In this document: one piece after another, positions 19,513-28,734 of the stretch | Position numbering within the stretch: the first letter of the stretch is position 1 | Layout of the letters: every line of letters begins with the position of its first letter | From: Tritrichomonas foetus | Lineage: Eukaryota; Parabasalia; Tritrichomonadida; Tritrichomonadidae | Reading direction: 5' to 3' | NCBI GenBank assembly: GCA_001839685.1 | Contig: MLAK01000760.1 | Location: 109,637 to 173,636 of the forward strand | DNA length: 64,000 nucleotides | The notes under the pieces: generated by a model | What the model was told of the DNA's origin: nothing | Seen by the model: only the letters and a program-made list of their open reading frames with translations | Database searches by the model: none | Position numbers and translations under genes: made by a program

Positions 19513-20166
19513 TTATAAATGGAATTGCTTTTTTTGGCATTCAATACATTCATTAATGTAGTCTCGCATATATTTCCGATATTGATATATTAGATCGGGT
19601 TTAAGTTGTTTATTACTTTCTTCGTGATCATTAGTTTGTAGGAATGCATCCAAATAAGCCATTACATAAACACCACAATCGTAGCAGTTTGGTTGAGATA
19701 CGCATTTCAGTGGTTCAATTTTAGTGCTCTTTAAGTCAAACACTTGGCTCAGCTTAGTGACAAAATTTTTGGCGGCACCGAGGTTGCATTGGTTCATTGA
19801 ATCGAAATGCTTCAATTTCATTTCACCTTTCGAATTGTCGATATATAATAAACTCCAATGTGATGCCGCCATTCTCTCAACAGTGAAATCAGAAAGTGCG
19901 AAAAAAATAAATTTGTAGCTTTCAAGCTTCAAATGCGTGAATGAATCTTTGGCAAATTCTGGATAAGTTTGAATAAATTGGACCGTGCAAGGAGCAAAAT
20001 TATAGAAATAGTTTTCATTTTCTTTGTAGCGCCTTTCTAGACAGCGGAAATGAAAATGAACGATCATATCGCCGATACACATTCCGTCCTGAACGGTCGC
20101 TAATTCTTGTCTTGTTATTTGGACATCATCTTGATCGTAAAGAATATCACGTTGGTCTTGGTTCAT
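19513..20166 (-). CDS. Ulp1-type cysteine peptidase (C48), NEDP1/SENP8-like
   Basis: A 217-residue, single-domain C48 peptidase. Catalytic residues are visible in order: His103 (ASHWSLLYID), Asp122 (KHFDSMNQ), oxyanion Gln158 and Cys164 (SQPNCYDCGVYVMAYLD). The N-terminal segment DVQITRQELATVQDGMCIGD followed by FHFRCLERRY corresponds to the substrate-binding 'L..W..D..I' region of SENP8. Small size, absence of an N-terminal extension and the sequence pattern point to NEDD8 or SUMO removal; choosing between them from sequence alone is not possible. All catalytic residues are present, so it is expected to be active. Confidence 0.82.
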   Translation of the reverse strand: MNQDQRDILYDQDDVQITRQELATVQDGMCIGDMIVHFHFRCLERRYKENENYFYNFAPCTVQFIQTYPEFAKDSFTHLKLESYKFIFFALSDFTVERMAASHWSLLYIDNSKGEMKLKHFDSMNQCNLGAAKNFVTKLSQVFDLKSTKIEPLKCVSQPNCYDCGVYVMAYLDAFLQTNDHEESNKQLKPDLIYQYRKYMRDYINECIECQKKQFHL

Positions 20167-20478
20167 TTCGCGATTAAGAAAGATTTCGAAATATTTGGAA
20201 TAAATTTAATATTCGAAATTTCCTTTCAAATTTGGGAATTTTGTCAATTTTTCTGGAAATTGAATAGAATTTCTCGGTAGAAAATAAACTTTTTCTGTAC
20301 TTTTCGAAAGCCTTCTTTCCGAAAAAGTGGTAAATTTGAATCATACTCAAATTGTCACTTTTTGCTTATATATGTGTACATATATTTTCTCAAAAAGTTC
20401 CTAACATTCACTTTTTTGCTTGTTTGTTTCAACAGATATAGCGATATAGCTTAAAATTTAAGAAAGTAGCAAGCAACA
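20167..20478. other. divergent intergenic region, 312 bp
   Basis: Between the C48 peptidase and a glycosyltransferase-like gene. AACTTTTTC at 20287-20295 reads GAAAAAGTT toward the peptidase; CAAAAAGTT at 20391-20399 points toward the plus-strand gene. One copy per flank in matching orientation. Confidence 0.5.
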
Positions 20479-21627
20479 ATGAAAAGCAAATCAACAAGAG
20501 AAGAGTGCACCAAAAAGCGCTTGCTCGTTTTTCCATTTATTATGAAATTTTCATTAATATTTTTTCTTTTTTTCTGCAATTCGCAGATTTCATTTGGGTT
20601 TAAAATCAGAAACCATTCAAATATAATGAATAGCATATTAATTAATTCATGGGAATCACCAAAATTATCCAGTTTATCCGAAATTCCTTCCTTCGATCCT
20701 AAAACATGTCCAGCATGTATTTTTAATGTAAGAAATAGGGATAATTCAAATAGCTCACCAAGTGACGTTGTTATATCATCAATGTTTTTTCAATCCTTTA
20801 ATCTGATTCCATGTATTCGATCACTTCGAACCACCGGATCAAAATGTAGTGCTGTAATATTTACAGACACTTCGCTGATGAATCAAATAACTTCTGAATT
20901 TCAAAAAATAATGAACGATTGTGGATGTGCAATTTTCAGCATTGGAACATTATCAACAAAAGAACGAAAATATTTATTTATGCTTAGAAACATTATTGCT
21001 AATCAATTTCTTGAGAAAAACCAAAACTTGTTCAAGCGAATAATAGTTTTTGATTTATATGACACGATTTTTCAAGGTGATCCATTCACCGCCGATTTCT
21101 ATGAAGATGTTATTGGATTTTCTATAGAAACAACAAAAATTCGAGGAAATCATTTTAAAGGCGTTTCAATCATTCTTGGTTCTGAAAAAGCTTCTTCTAA
21201 ATGCTATAAAAAGAAAATTGTCAACTGTGGAACGATTATTGGAACTACAAAGGTTGTTCTTAAGTTCTTAAAATTGTTTATTCAACAAACTGAAAAATTA
21301 TCGAAATCTGATTTTGTTGATTTAATAGAAACCCAATTTCCTGATCAGGCTATTGTTAATTCTTTTATTTGTGGTGGAATATTTGATGAAAATGGTATTA
21401 AATATCATCTTTATCATGCAACAGATGACTATATTTCACTTTATCTTCTTTTTCGAAATAAGCTCAACTTTACACTTGGAAATTTTATTTGGAATTCCAC
21501 AAAATTTCCACTTCTTATTCATTTATTTGATCGATCTAAGCGGTTTTGTAAGTCAGTGACAAAAGCTTGTCCACCAACATTTAATTCCACTTTCCCTTAT
21601 ATTCGTTGTTTGAATGAATTTAAATAA
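20479..21627 (+). CDS. secretory-pathway glycosyltransferase-like protein (putative)
   Basis: A 382-residue protein with a hydrophobic stretch at about 22-37 acting as signal peptide or signal anchor; the ATG at codon 22 could also be the true start and would give a classical signal peptide. The luminal part has the layout of a GT-A nucleotide-sugar transferase: VVISSMFFQSFNLIPCIRSL near the start, a DxD-like IIVFDLYDTIFQGDPF near residue 190-205, NCGTIIGTT and FPDQAIVNSF afterwards. Several Cys and N-glycosylation sequons fit a luminal location. Family not identified with certainty. Confidence 0.6.
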   Translation: MKSKSTREECTKKRLLVFPFIMKFSLIFFLFFCNSQISFGFKIRNHSNIMNSILINSWESPKLSSLSEIPSFDPKTCPACIFNVRNRDNSNSSPSDVVISSMFFQSFNLIPCIRSLRTTGSKCSAVIFTDTSLMNQITSEFQKIMNDCGCAIFSIGTLSTKERKYLFMLRNIIANQFLEKNQNLFKRIIVFDLYDTIFQGDPFTADFYEDVIGFSIETTKIRGNHFKGVSIILGSEKASSKCYKKKIVNCGTIIGTTKVVLKFLKLFIQQTEKLSKSDFVDLIETQFPDQAIVNSFICGGIFDENGIKYHLYHATDDYISLYLLFRNKLNFTLGNFIWNSTKFPLLIHLFDRSKRFCKSVTKACPPTFNSTFPYIRCLNEFK

Positions 21628-22356
21628 AAATTATGTTTCTGTAGAAATTATTTAGTTTTATTGTGTTATAATATAGTTCCATAAGATGTTCTTATTAAGA
21701 AGTGAACAAATCAAAAAATCGTAAATTACATTAATTTTTTACTCATTTGTGAAATGATATACAACACTCGAGTGTTGCATATTAGCAGTAGCAATAAAGA
21801 ATATAGCCAATTATGTTTTAATTATAATAAAAACATTATTTTGTTGTTGAAAATGACGAATCAATCATTGTTAAATTAAGAGTTAATATTCTGATTGTGG
21901 GTATTCACTAATGTATGTAGTTATAAAATGCTTCATGATTTGAGTATATCTCGTGAAAAATTATATTGAGAGATATTAACTCACTTATTCTATCATACAT
22001 AACTAGTTATGTTTTTATACTCTAAAAGTTCTAAAAATCCATTGGATTATAGGTTTATGATGCAATATCGGGACAAACGTTGTGATTATTTCGTATACAA
22101 GTAGATTAGAATTTTTCAATACAGGTATGGAATTATTAACAGAATATTGGCCTTGAATCCAACAGAAATTCACCTTACTCGTTTTATTAAAAGCTATTTC
22201 CAAAGGATCATATTCAATTTATAATAAGTGCCAGCATTGAAAACAATGAGAACGATTATTTCATTGTCAATCATCAGAAAAATTGAGAGCTTCATTCAAC
22301 CGCAATTCCTTTTCAAATATCTATTCATCTCCATTTAAATTGTTAAAAAATACAAA
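21628..22356. other. intergenic, 729 bp with possible coding remnant
   Basis: Mostly AT-rich spacer. On the minus strand at about 22015-22210 a 65-codon open stretch without ATG reads like ordinary protein (YDPLEIAFNKTSKVNFCWIQ and onward). It may be a gene relic; no family recognised. Confidence 0.35.
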
Positions 22357-23601
22357 ATGACCCTTGGGAATTACCGAACCAATTTCGACCTTTATCATGC
22401 TCAACAAGCGACATACGTAACATATGCCATTCAGACGATCATGTACGTTGTCTCTGCTGTCGGACCACGTGCTCCAGGAAGTGTTGCCGAAATGAATTCG
22501 CAAAAAATCATGATGGCCGACCTTCGAAACTACTGCGACACAGTCACACAAGAACCTTTTACATTTCATCCGAAAGCGTTTATGGGATTTATTTGTATTG
22601 ATAGTTTTCTAATGATAGCGTCGGTGTTTTTATACAATTTTAAGTTTCGAATTCTATCGTTTATATGTACTACTATTTCATGCATTCTTTTCTTTGGTGA
22701 ATTTTTCATGTATCGTGAATTGTGTGACCCAATTTTCGAATCAGGCTCGTCTTCAAATATTATCGGTGTTATCAAGCCAGTTGGCGAAGTCAAACGCGTC
22801 GCAATTTTCAACGGACATACGGACTCCATGTGGCAGTGGCAATTCAACTACCTGGGAGGCGGCCATTTGCTTGTTCTTGTAATTGTCTTTACAGTCGGCG
22901 GAATGCTTGTTTTTGAGCTCCTCCAAATCTTCTACTTCAAAGAATTCCAGAACTGGATTGCCATTTTGCAGATCTGCTGGCTTCCATGGTATCTCCTAAT
23001 CGGATATTTCACCAACTTTAAGACCTGCGTTGAAGGCGCGAATGACAACCTCACCGGATGCGTCACTGCCATGGCCGTAGCCAAATACCTGAAAGATAAT
23101 AATATCCGACTCCAAAATACAGAAGTTCGTATTGTCCTCACTGGCTGTGAAGAAGCTGGCCTCCGTGGTGCCAAGCGCTATGCTGCAGCCCATCCAGTGG
23201 CAAGCGAAAACGCAGAAGTTGCATTTTTCTGCTTCGACACAATTCGCGACCTCGACTCTATGGCCGTTTACAATAAGGACATGACAGGAACTGTCAGCCA
23301 CGACATGCGCGTCTGCAACATCATGAAGCGTGCTGGAGAACTTGGCGGCCTCGACCTTCCATTCGCAACAGTTTTCTGTGGTTCAACTGATGCTGCTGCA
23401 ATGACACAAGCAGGATTCCCGGCAGGATCATTTGCTGCCCTCAACCCAACACCAGCAGACTACTATCACACTGTCAGAGATAATATCCAAAACTTGGAGC
23501 CAATCGCACTGGGACACTCAATCGATGTTGCCATGGGTTCGCTCTTCATATTCGATGAAGAAGGTCTCGATGGAAGTCAATCTGATTACAACGATATTTG
23601 A
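22357..23601 (+). CDS. M28-family metallopeptidase with interleaved membrane helices
   Basis: A 414-residue protein with the M28 (aminopeptidase Y/S type) zinc ligands: His154 and Asp156 in FNGHTDS, Asp230 in EGANDNLTG, Glu265/Glu266 in TGCEEAG, Asp294 in FDTIRD and His371 in YYHTVRD. It is unusual in having two hydrophobic helices before the first ligand (about 74-97 and 98-118) and two more between His154 and Asp230 (about 168-192 and 200-218). An even number of crossings in each block keeps all ligands on one side of the membrane, so the active site can still assemble. Expected role is membrane-bound aminopeptidase or exopeptidase. Codons are C-rich in the second half, like the histone gene. 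Confidence 0.8.
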   Translation: MTLGNYRTNFDLYHAQQATYVTYAIQTIMYVVSAVGPRAPGSVAEMNSQKIMMADLRNYCDTVTQEPFTFHPKAFMGFICIDSFLMIASVFLYNFKFRILSFICTTISCILFFGEFFMYRELCDPIFESGSSSNIIGVIKPVGEVKRVAIFNGHTDSMWQWQFNYLGGGHLLVLVIVFTVGGMLVFELLQIFYFKEFQNWIAILQICWLPWYLLIGYFTNFKTCVEGANDNLTGCVTAMAVAKYLKDNNIRLQNTEVRIVLTGCEEAGLRGAKRYAAAHPVASENAEVAFFCFDTIRDLDSMAVYNKDMTGTVSHDMRVCNIMKRAGELGGLDLPFATVFCGSTDAAAMTQAGFPAGSFAALNPTPADYYHTVRDNIQNLEPIALGHSIDVAMGSLFIFDEEGLDGSQSDYNDI

Positions 23602-24878
23602 ATTTCATCATCAAACTGCTTTACCTTTGATTAATAATTACTTTTTTTATCTAAAGATTACTAATTTGTATCTTCTTCTTTTTTACATTCTGCTAGAGGT
23701 CACCTCAATATTGAGGTAACAATTCAGAGAAATCTTTAATTAAACAAACTATGTTGCATAAAATAAATAGAAAAATTGATTTCCAGTATCATCAATCTTT
23801 TGACTGATAAAGAGTTTGCTTTTGTAATCAGCTTCTTCACAAAAACTAAAGAAATATTTATCGATATAATCAATCATTTTATGACAGAGAATATCACTTT
23901 TTCTCTTGATATTCCACCAAAGAGGGATTGTAAATGAAGAAATTGGCAATTTCACCAGAAATGCTTTTATTTTGAATCATTTCCAATAAGACATTGAACC
24001 TCATTCAAAGTATCAAAACTGAAGATTTCTATTGTATTTATTTATATCATGCATAAAGCTATCCAACATGAAATCCAAAATGTGCACAGTAATAATGCAA
24101 GCCAATTAAATCAGGGAAACCTGCTCTATCATGAATCTACATTTTGTCAAAACATTGTTCAAGGAATTAAAGAAAATTCTGATAAAGAAAATGACAAATC
24201 TGATTCTGTTTAAAAAGATTTCTTTTTATATTTCAAAGATGGTCATTTTGTCCAACCAAAATTTTGATGAGGATTGGGACAGTAATGCATAAACACACAT
24301 TATGAATCACGAATTCATCAAAGGATCTAATTTGCCTCTTGTAGATGACTATGAAACCTTCAATTTTCGATCATGCATACCTGTGAAATAAACTATGTGC
24401 TAGCAGTAGACCTTTAATTCCAGTTTTAGGATTGAAATCTACTCAAATGAACTCTTAAAACATATTATTCTTGTTATTTTGCTGATCATTTTTTCACGCT
24501 TTCCCTAAATATTCCATTTATTTATGACATTACTTTCTCCTATTTTTTCCTCATAATTTATCTTTCAATAAACTTTGTATTTCATTACCCTTTGGGTAAT
24601 TTTTTTTTAGAATTAACACACCTATGTTGAGACAATGTGTAAAAATAAGAAAAAATCGTTAATGCAAATAATGAAAAAGAAAAAAAGAAACAATACATGA
24701 CATATGTTTCATTTTTATTGAAAATTGTGAGGGAAAAAAAATGATAGTCAAGGAAAATATTAACAAAATTGATAAGTTAATTATTCTCATGACATATCAT
24801 TAATAAATAAAGCATAGTTATCAAAGAAAAATTAAATTATTAATCTTAAAGAACGTTTTTTTGATCTCTTTGTGTCAG
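23602..24878. other. intergenic, 1.28 kb
   Basis: Spacer with a stretch of broken coding sequence, annotated separately at 23990-24395, and a weak inverted repeat 'gaggtcacctcaatattgaggt' type near 23695-23720 that could form a small hairpin after the M28 stop. Confidence 0.45.
23990..24395 (+). pseudogene. possible decayed coding region, unknown family
   Basis: Plus-strand frames here read like protein although stops break them. One frame is open from before the ATG at 24049 to a TAA at 24211 (for example FCQNIVQGIKENSDKENDKS). It continues past that stop in the same frame as KDFFLYFKDGHFVQPKF before two TGA codons. A second piece, MNHEFIKGSNLPLVDDYETF, follows in another frame around 24303-24394. 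This pattern suggests a relic with nonsense and frameshift mutations. No family recognised. Confidence 0.35.
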
Positions 24879-26081
24879 TCAAAAAGAAAATTCAAATGGC
24901 ACATGGTCAATGAAATTCCAGTTTTCACTGAAGACCTCATGAGATGGATCGTTTTGAGTGTTTTGGTCAATCAAATCACTAGTCAGAGGTGGTTCTATTG
25001 GTGAAAAAGACTGAACATCTGTGGTGAATTGATAATTGTAATCAGTTCCGTCTTGTTGGAAATCTCTGTTGAGAAACATAATTTGAGAATTATTGGGAGA
25101 TTTAACATTTCGATCTTCAGCAGAATCCTCTGAATCCCTATACGGTGAAATATCTGGAATCAAGTGAAATTTTCCGATTGTTGTGCGGTTTGTCAAATCT
25201 TGATTAATTGGATTTGGTTGAAATGATTGAACAGGCTGATTAATTGGTTGAAGTGGGTTAAAATTGCTCATTAAAACCTGTTGTTGAGATGATTGATCAT
25301 AAACTGGGTTACGCGTCTCTGAGGTTTTGGTTTGTTTTTTCCTGGTCATAAGATTCTCCCTTATCAGATGTACATGCATATCTTTGTGGAAAGTATCATA
25401 ATCTTCACAAAAAGCTGGAGAATTGATGCTTTGAATCAATTTGACTGAATTTGCGATTCTGTTATTGTCTCCACTTTCAATATCAGGAATTATTTGTTCA
25501 AAAACAATGGAACAAAAGTAATTCACTGCACTTCGAACAAGAATTTCTGACACTTTTTTGTCAGATTTATGATACTTTTGAATAAAGGCAAGGGCATTTG
25601 ATAAGAAACAACCAGTCTCTTCAATTTTATTAATTGCTCTTCTTTGAGGCATGTTGATGTTGAAAGTGATTGTTTCATTCAAAAGAACAGCATTGATATT
25701 TTCGATAAAATTGTTACTCGAAATAACTCCGTTATTTTCCGTGAGAGCTTGATAAAGACAACTGACAACATATGTGAGCTCTTCTGTTGATAAAACGTTG
25801 ATGAGTGGTGGAATAATTAAAGGCTTTTTCCGTTTGATTGGGCGGCCATCTTCGAAAGGCCTTACTTGGGTAGTGAGTTTGCATAAATTTTGATCGAGAA
25901 CTGACATTATTTTCCAGAAAGCGTGATGAATTATTTCGTAAATTTGTTGACCTGTATTTCGAAACTTTGGAAGATGAGCAATACCAATAAGAAACTCACA
26001 TGTCATTAGAGTTTCTTTGATGGCGTCCAAACGTTCACCAATTTTCATTTGAAGCGAACATTGGTAGATTTTTGGTTTCAT
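24879..26081 (-). CDS. hypothetical protein
   Basis: A 400-residue protein counted from the ATG at 26081. The frame is open to 26159, but the codon there is GTG, and TCACAT just 3 bases before 26081 looks like an initiator, so the shorter form is preferred. Residues about 1-250 are helical and end with a basic stretch (MTRKKQTKT); a basic patch GRPIKRKKP lies near residue 80. Residues 255-400 are Gln/Asn/Ser/Pro-rich and probably disordered, with a repeated 'NPLQPINQPVQSFQPNPINQ' type pattern. No known domain recognised. The basic patches and disordered tail would suit a nuclear protein, which is inference only. Confidence 0.7.
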   Translation of the reverse strand: MKPKIYQCSLQMKIGERLDAIKETLMTCEFLIGIAHLPKFRNTGQQIYEIIHHAFWKIMSVLDQNLCKLTTQVRPFEDGRPIKRKKPLIIPPLINVLSTEELTYVVSCLYQALTENNGVISSNNFIENINAVLLNETITFNINMPQRRAINKIEETGCFLSNALAFIQKYHKSDKKVSEILVRSAVNYFCSIVFEQIIPDIESGDNNRIANSVKLIQSINSPAFCEDYDTFHKDMHVHLIRENLMTRKKQTKTSETRNPVYDQSSQQQVLMSNFNPLQPINQPVQSFQPNPINQDLTNRTTIGKFHLIPDISPYRDSEDSAEDRNVKSPNNSQIMFLNRDFQQDGTDYNYQFTTDVQSFSPIEPPLTSDLIDQNTQNDPSHEVFSENWNFIDHVPFEFSF

Positions 26082-26551
26082 AAATGTGAAATAAAAAGAT
26101 TTTTCTAAATGTCGAAGTGAATCAAAATTTTGATTAACTATTGAATAATTTGATGACACATTAAAATTGAATTTAAAAAAATAATCAAAAAGTTTAGTCA
26201 GGATTTAATTATTCAAATTTCTGTTGGTAAGTGGAGACCGTTTACCTGGCATACAAACTCACTCTATTTCGGAATGCTGGAAATTCCAACTTGAAATTTA
26301 TATTTTGGACTTCAAAATGGCCATTTAAATGATTAGATTCATGTCCAAGTTTTTGCGTTTCCAAATATCTCTTTCATCATTTTGGTCCATAAGGAGCACT
26401 TTATTCAATATAGTATATTGTCCATAAGTGGTACATATATCACTGATAAATAAATTTCTTTTTATCATAAGTCACCAAAAAAGCATCTTCTTTTGATGGT
26501 GGAAAAAGTGACACCTTTTGGCGCCAAAAAGAATCCCTACTTTCGCTTGAT
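26082..26551. other. divergent intergenic region, 470 bp
   Basis: CAAAAAGTT at 26186-26194 and GAAAAAGTG at 26502-26510 flank the two divergent starts. A GGCGCC palindrome, annotated separately, precedes the SAS-6-like gene. Confidence 0.5.
26516..26529 (+). promoter_or_regulatory. TTTTGGCGCCAAAA palindrome (E2F-like site)
   Basis: A perfect 14-base palindrome 22 bases before the ATG of the SAS-6-like gene. It contains the E2F/DP consensus TTTSGCGC on both strands. GC-rich perfect palindromes are rare in these AT-rich spacers. Whether an E2F-type factor binds it is inference. Confidence 0.5.
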
Positions 26552-27259
26552 ATGTCATCTACAGATTCCTTATTAAGGCTTATTGATTCTAATCCAAGAT
26601 TAGATTCAAATGATCCTTCCTCACAAGAGAAAGAATATGACGATCAAAGGAACTTAATCAAAATTCATCCAAGTGGATTTTCCTGCATTTTCAATAACGA
26701 ATTAAATCTCGAATTTCGAAACTTTCAAACACAAGAATCAATCAGCAAAGTCGTAAACCTCCGCTTGCTTGTTAAATTCGGAAATGATCTCGAGCAAGTT
26801 CGTTTTGAGGTTTCTGATGATTCCGATTTATACTACTACTTTGAATCCATATTCGATAGAGATCAATTTAATCAAATGAAAGAGCAAGATCAGCTTACAA
26901 TCGATTTTGAAGATTTTCCAATCGAAGTTATGAATTTACTTCAAGATTGCCAGAATAATGATTCAGAGACACAAGTAACATTCGTAGAAGAAAATGATCC
27001 ATCTGATCCATCAAAAATATATGCGACGATGGAATTTTTGCAGATACTCGAATTGAAAGCAGTGGAGATATTTAGAATCAGATTTACTCCATCTGACCCA
27101 GAGTTTGTTCAGGATCAAGTTCAATATCGATTCGACCAAATAACTCAGAAACTGGCATATAAAAAGGCATACTTAAAAGAATTTGACAATCAATTCAAAA
27201 CAAAGAATCCTATCTTGTATCGAACAGTGGCAAAAGGCCCTCGTTCAATTCGGAAATAA
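26552..27259 (+). CDS. SAS-6 N-terminal-domain protein (short, SAS-6-like)
   Basis: A 235-residue protein. Residues about 40-190 match the SAS-6 head domain that builds the ninefold cartwheel of centrioles and basal bodies: LLVKFGNDLEQVRFEVSDDS, then YYYFESIFDRDQFNQMKEQ and LTIDFEDFPIEVMNLLQDC, followed by FVEENDPSDPSKIYATMEF. The head is followed by only about 45 helical residues, not the several-hundred-residue coiled coil of canonical SAS-6. This is the layout of SAS6-like paralogues or of a shortened SAS-6. Trichomonads have several basal bodies, so the role is plausible. A perfect GGCGCC palindrome precedes the start. Confidence 0.72.
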   Translation: MSSTDSLLRLIDSNPRLDSNDPSSQEKEYDDQRNLIKIHPSGFSCIFNNELNLEFRNFQTQESISKVVNLRLLVKFGNDLEQVRFEVSDDSDLYYYFESIFDRDQFNQMKEQDQLTIDFEDFPIEVMNLLQDCQNNDSETQVTFVEENDPSDPSKIYATMEFLQILELKAVEIFRIRFTPSDPEFVQDQVQYRFDQITQKLAYKKAYLKEFDNQFKTKNPILYRTVAKGPRSIRK

Positions 27260-27525
27260 CCTAATTTATTTTTGTTATTTAAGTAAAATCATCTTCGTGT
27301 GAATCATTTTTTTTAATTTCTCCAAAGATTATGGTGATATTTTGTTTTATCATGTTCAAACTCTGGAAGGAATGGAGATAGAAACCGGTTGTTACAAAGA
27401 TGAATATACAGGAACTCACCGACAGTGGGCTTTTTGTTTTTGTAGAAAAGAAAGAAAAAAAGCAAAGAAAATGTGATATAAATATGATTTTAAGAAATTG
27501 AATAAAATCGCGACATATGTTATGA

Positions 27526-28734
27526 TCAGAATGGTGGAGATGGAGCACCATATGGTGGTTGTTGTGGATAGCCCGGTTGTTGTGGATAACCTTGTTGTGG
27601 AGGCTGTTGTTGTGGATAACCTGGTTGTTGAGATGGAGGTTGTTGTTGTGGATAACCTGGTTGTTGTGGAGGTTGTCCAGGATAGCCTCCTTGTTGCATA
27701 GGTTGTTGTGGATAACCTGGTTGTTGTGGAGGCTGTTGTTGTTGTGGATAGCCCGGCTGTTGTGGAGGTTGTTGTTGTTGTGGATAACCTGGTTGTTGTG
27801 GATAGCCCGGTTGTTGTGGATAACCTGGCTGTTGTGGATAACCTGGTTGTTGTGGAGGTTGTTGTTGTTGTGGATAACCTGGTTGTTGAGATGGAGGTTG
27901 TTGTTGTTGTGGATAACCCGGCTGTTGTGGATAACCTGGTTGCTGTGGAGGTTGTCCAGGATAGCCTCCTTGTTGCATAGGTTGTTGAGGATAACCTGGC
28001 TGCTGGCCTGGATATCCACCTTGTTGTTGTGGTGGTCGTTGGGCTGGTGTAGCCTGGCCAGGATAGCCTCCTTGTGATGGGGGTTGCTGTGGATAACCCT
28101 GTTGCTGTGGATAGCCCTGTTGCTGTGGATAGCCTTGCTGTTGTGGATAGCCTTGCTGTTGTGGATAGCCTTGCTGTTGTGGATAGCCTTGCTGTTGTGG
28201 ATAGCCCTGCTGTGGGTATCCTGGGTAGGCTGGCTGTTGATATCCTGGGTACGCGCCGTAAGGAGCTCCTGGAGCGGCGCCATACATTCCGCCTTGAGGC
28301 ATATAGCCAGCACCTGGAGCCATATGTCCAGGTGCTGCCTGGTGCTGACTCACGAAGGCTTGGTCGTGACTATTTGCGAGATGAAGAACCAAGTGAATTC
28401 TTCCACCTTTGTTCACTTTCCTATTTGGTCGCATGTCATACCATTGGTCGATGACCTTCCCAACAGTTAAAGTGTTCACGTGGATTTCCAAGTTAGAAAT
28501 ATCGTCGTCTTTCATCAAATCTTTGTCCCTCATGACAATGCGCAAGATGCTGCTTGATGTCGAGCTTATTGGAAAATGAAATTCTTCATTCCACCTTGGA
28601 TGCATCGTATTTTTCTCAACTCTGGTCTTTTTCTTGTTTCCATCGAGGCGAATTACACAGTAAGCATCTGTGGCGTTGGCGTCCATCCTTGGGATATCTT
28701 CGGCTTCAACAATACGGAGGTGTAGCTGTTGCAT
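27526..28734 (-). CDS. C2-domain protein with Gly-Tyr-Pro-Gln repeat tail
   Basis: A 402-residue protein. Residues 1-122 form a C2 domain ([20 protein letters not shown], then WNEEFHFPI and [15 protein letters not shown]), with Asp residues placed to bind calcium. From about 150 to the end is a GYPQQ-type low-complexity tail, Ala/Gly/Pro-rich at first and then Pro/Gln/Tyr-rich, similar in style to annexin VII/XI, synexin-like and other C2-PQ proteins. The tail should be disordered and possibly phase-separating or membrane-tethering. The likely job is calcium-dependent binding to phospholipid membranes. Open frames in other phases over the tail are artefacts of the repeat. Confidence 0.85.
   Translation of the reverse strand: MQQLHLRIVEAEDIPRMDANATDAYCVIRLDGNKKKTRVEKNTMHPRWNEEFHFPISSTSSSILRIVMRDKDLMKDDDISNLEIHVNTLTVGKVIDQWYDMRPNRKVNKGGRIHLVLHLANSHDQAFVSQHQAAPGHMAPGAGYMPQGGMYGAAPGAPYGAYPGYQQPAYPGYPQQGYPQQQGYPQQQGYPQQQGYPQQQGYPQQQGYPQQQGYPQQPPSQGGYPGQATPAQRPPQQQGGYPGQQPGYPQQPMQQGGYPGQPPQQPGYPQQPGYPQQQQPPSQQPGYPQQQQPPQQPGYPQQPGYPQQPGYPQQPGYPQQQQPPQQPGYPQQQQPPQQPGYPQQPMQQGGYPGQPPQQPGYPQQQPPSQQPGYPQQQPPQQGYPQQPGYPQQPPYGAPSPPF
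27555..28225 (-). repeat. coding tandem repeat (GYPQQ tail)
   Basis: About 670 bp of related 15-18-base units. The most regular part, 28084-28210, has about seven near-identical 18-base units coding for QGYPQQ. Further on, units diverge by Pro/Gln substitution and insertion. Length is probably polymorphic between strains by slippage. Confidence 0.85.

Noticed and set aside
27279..28313. Long open frames in two other phases over the C2 gene's tail
   Set aside because: His/Asn- or Val/Asp-repeat translations are side products of the 18-base coding repeat; the C2-GYPQQ frame explains the sequence.
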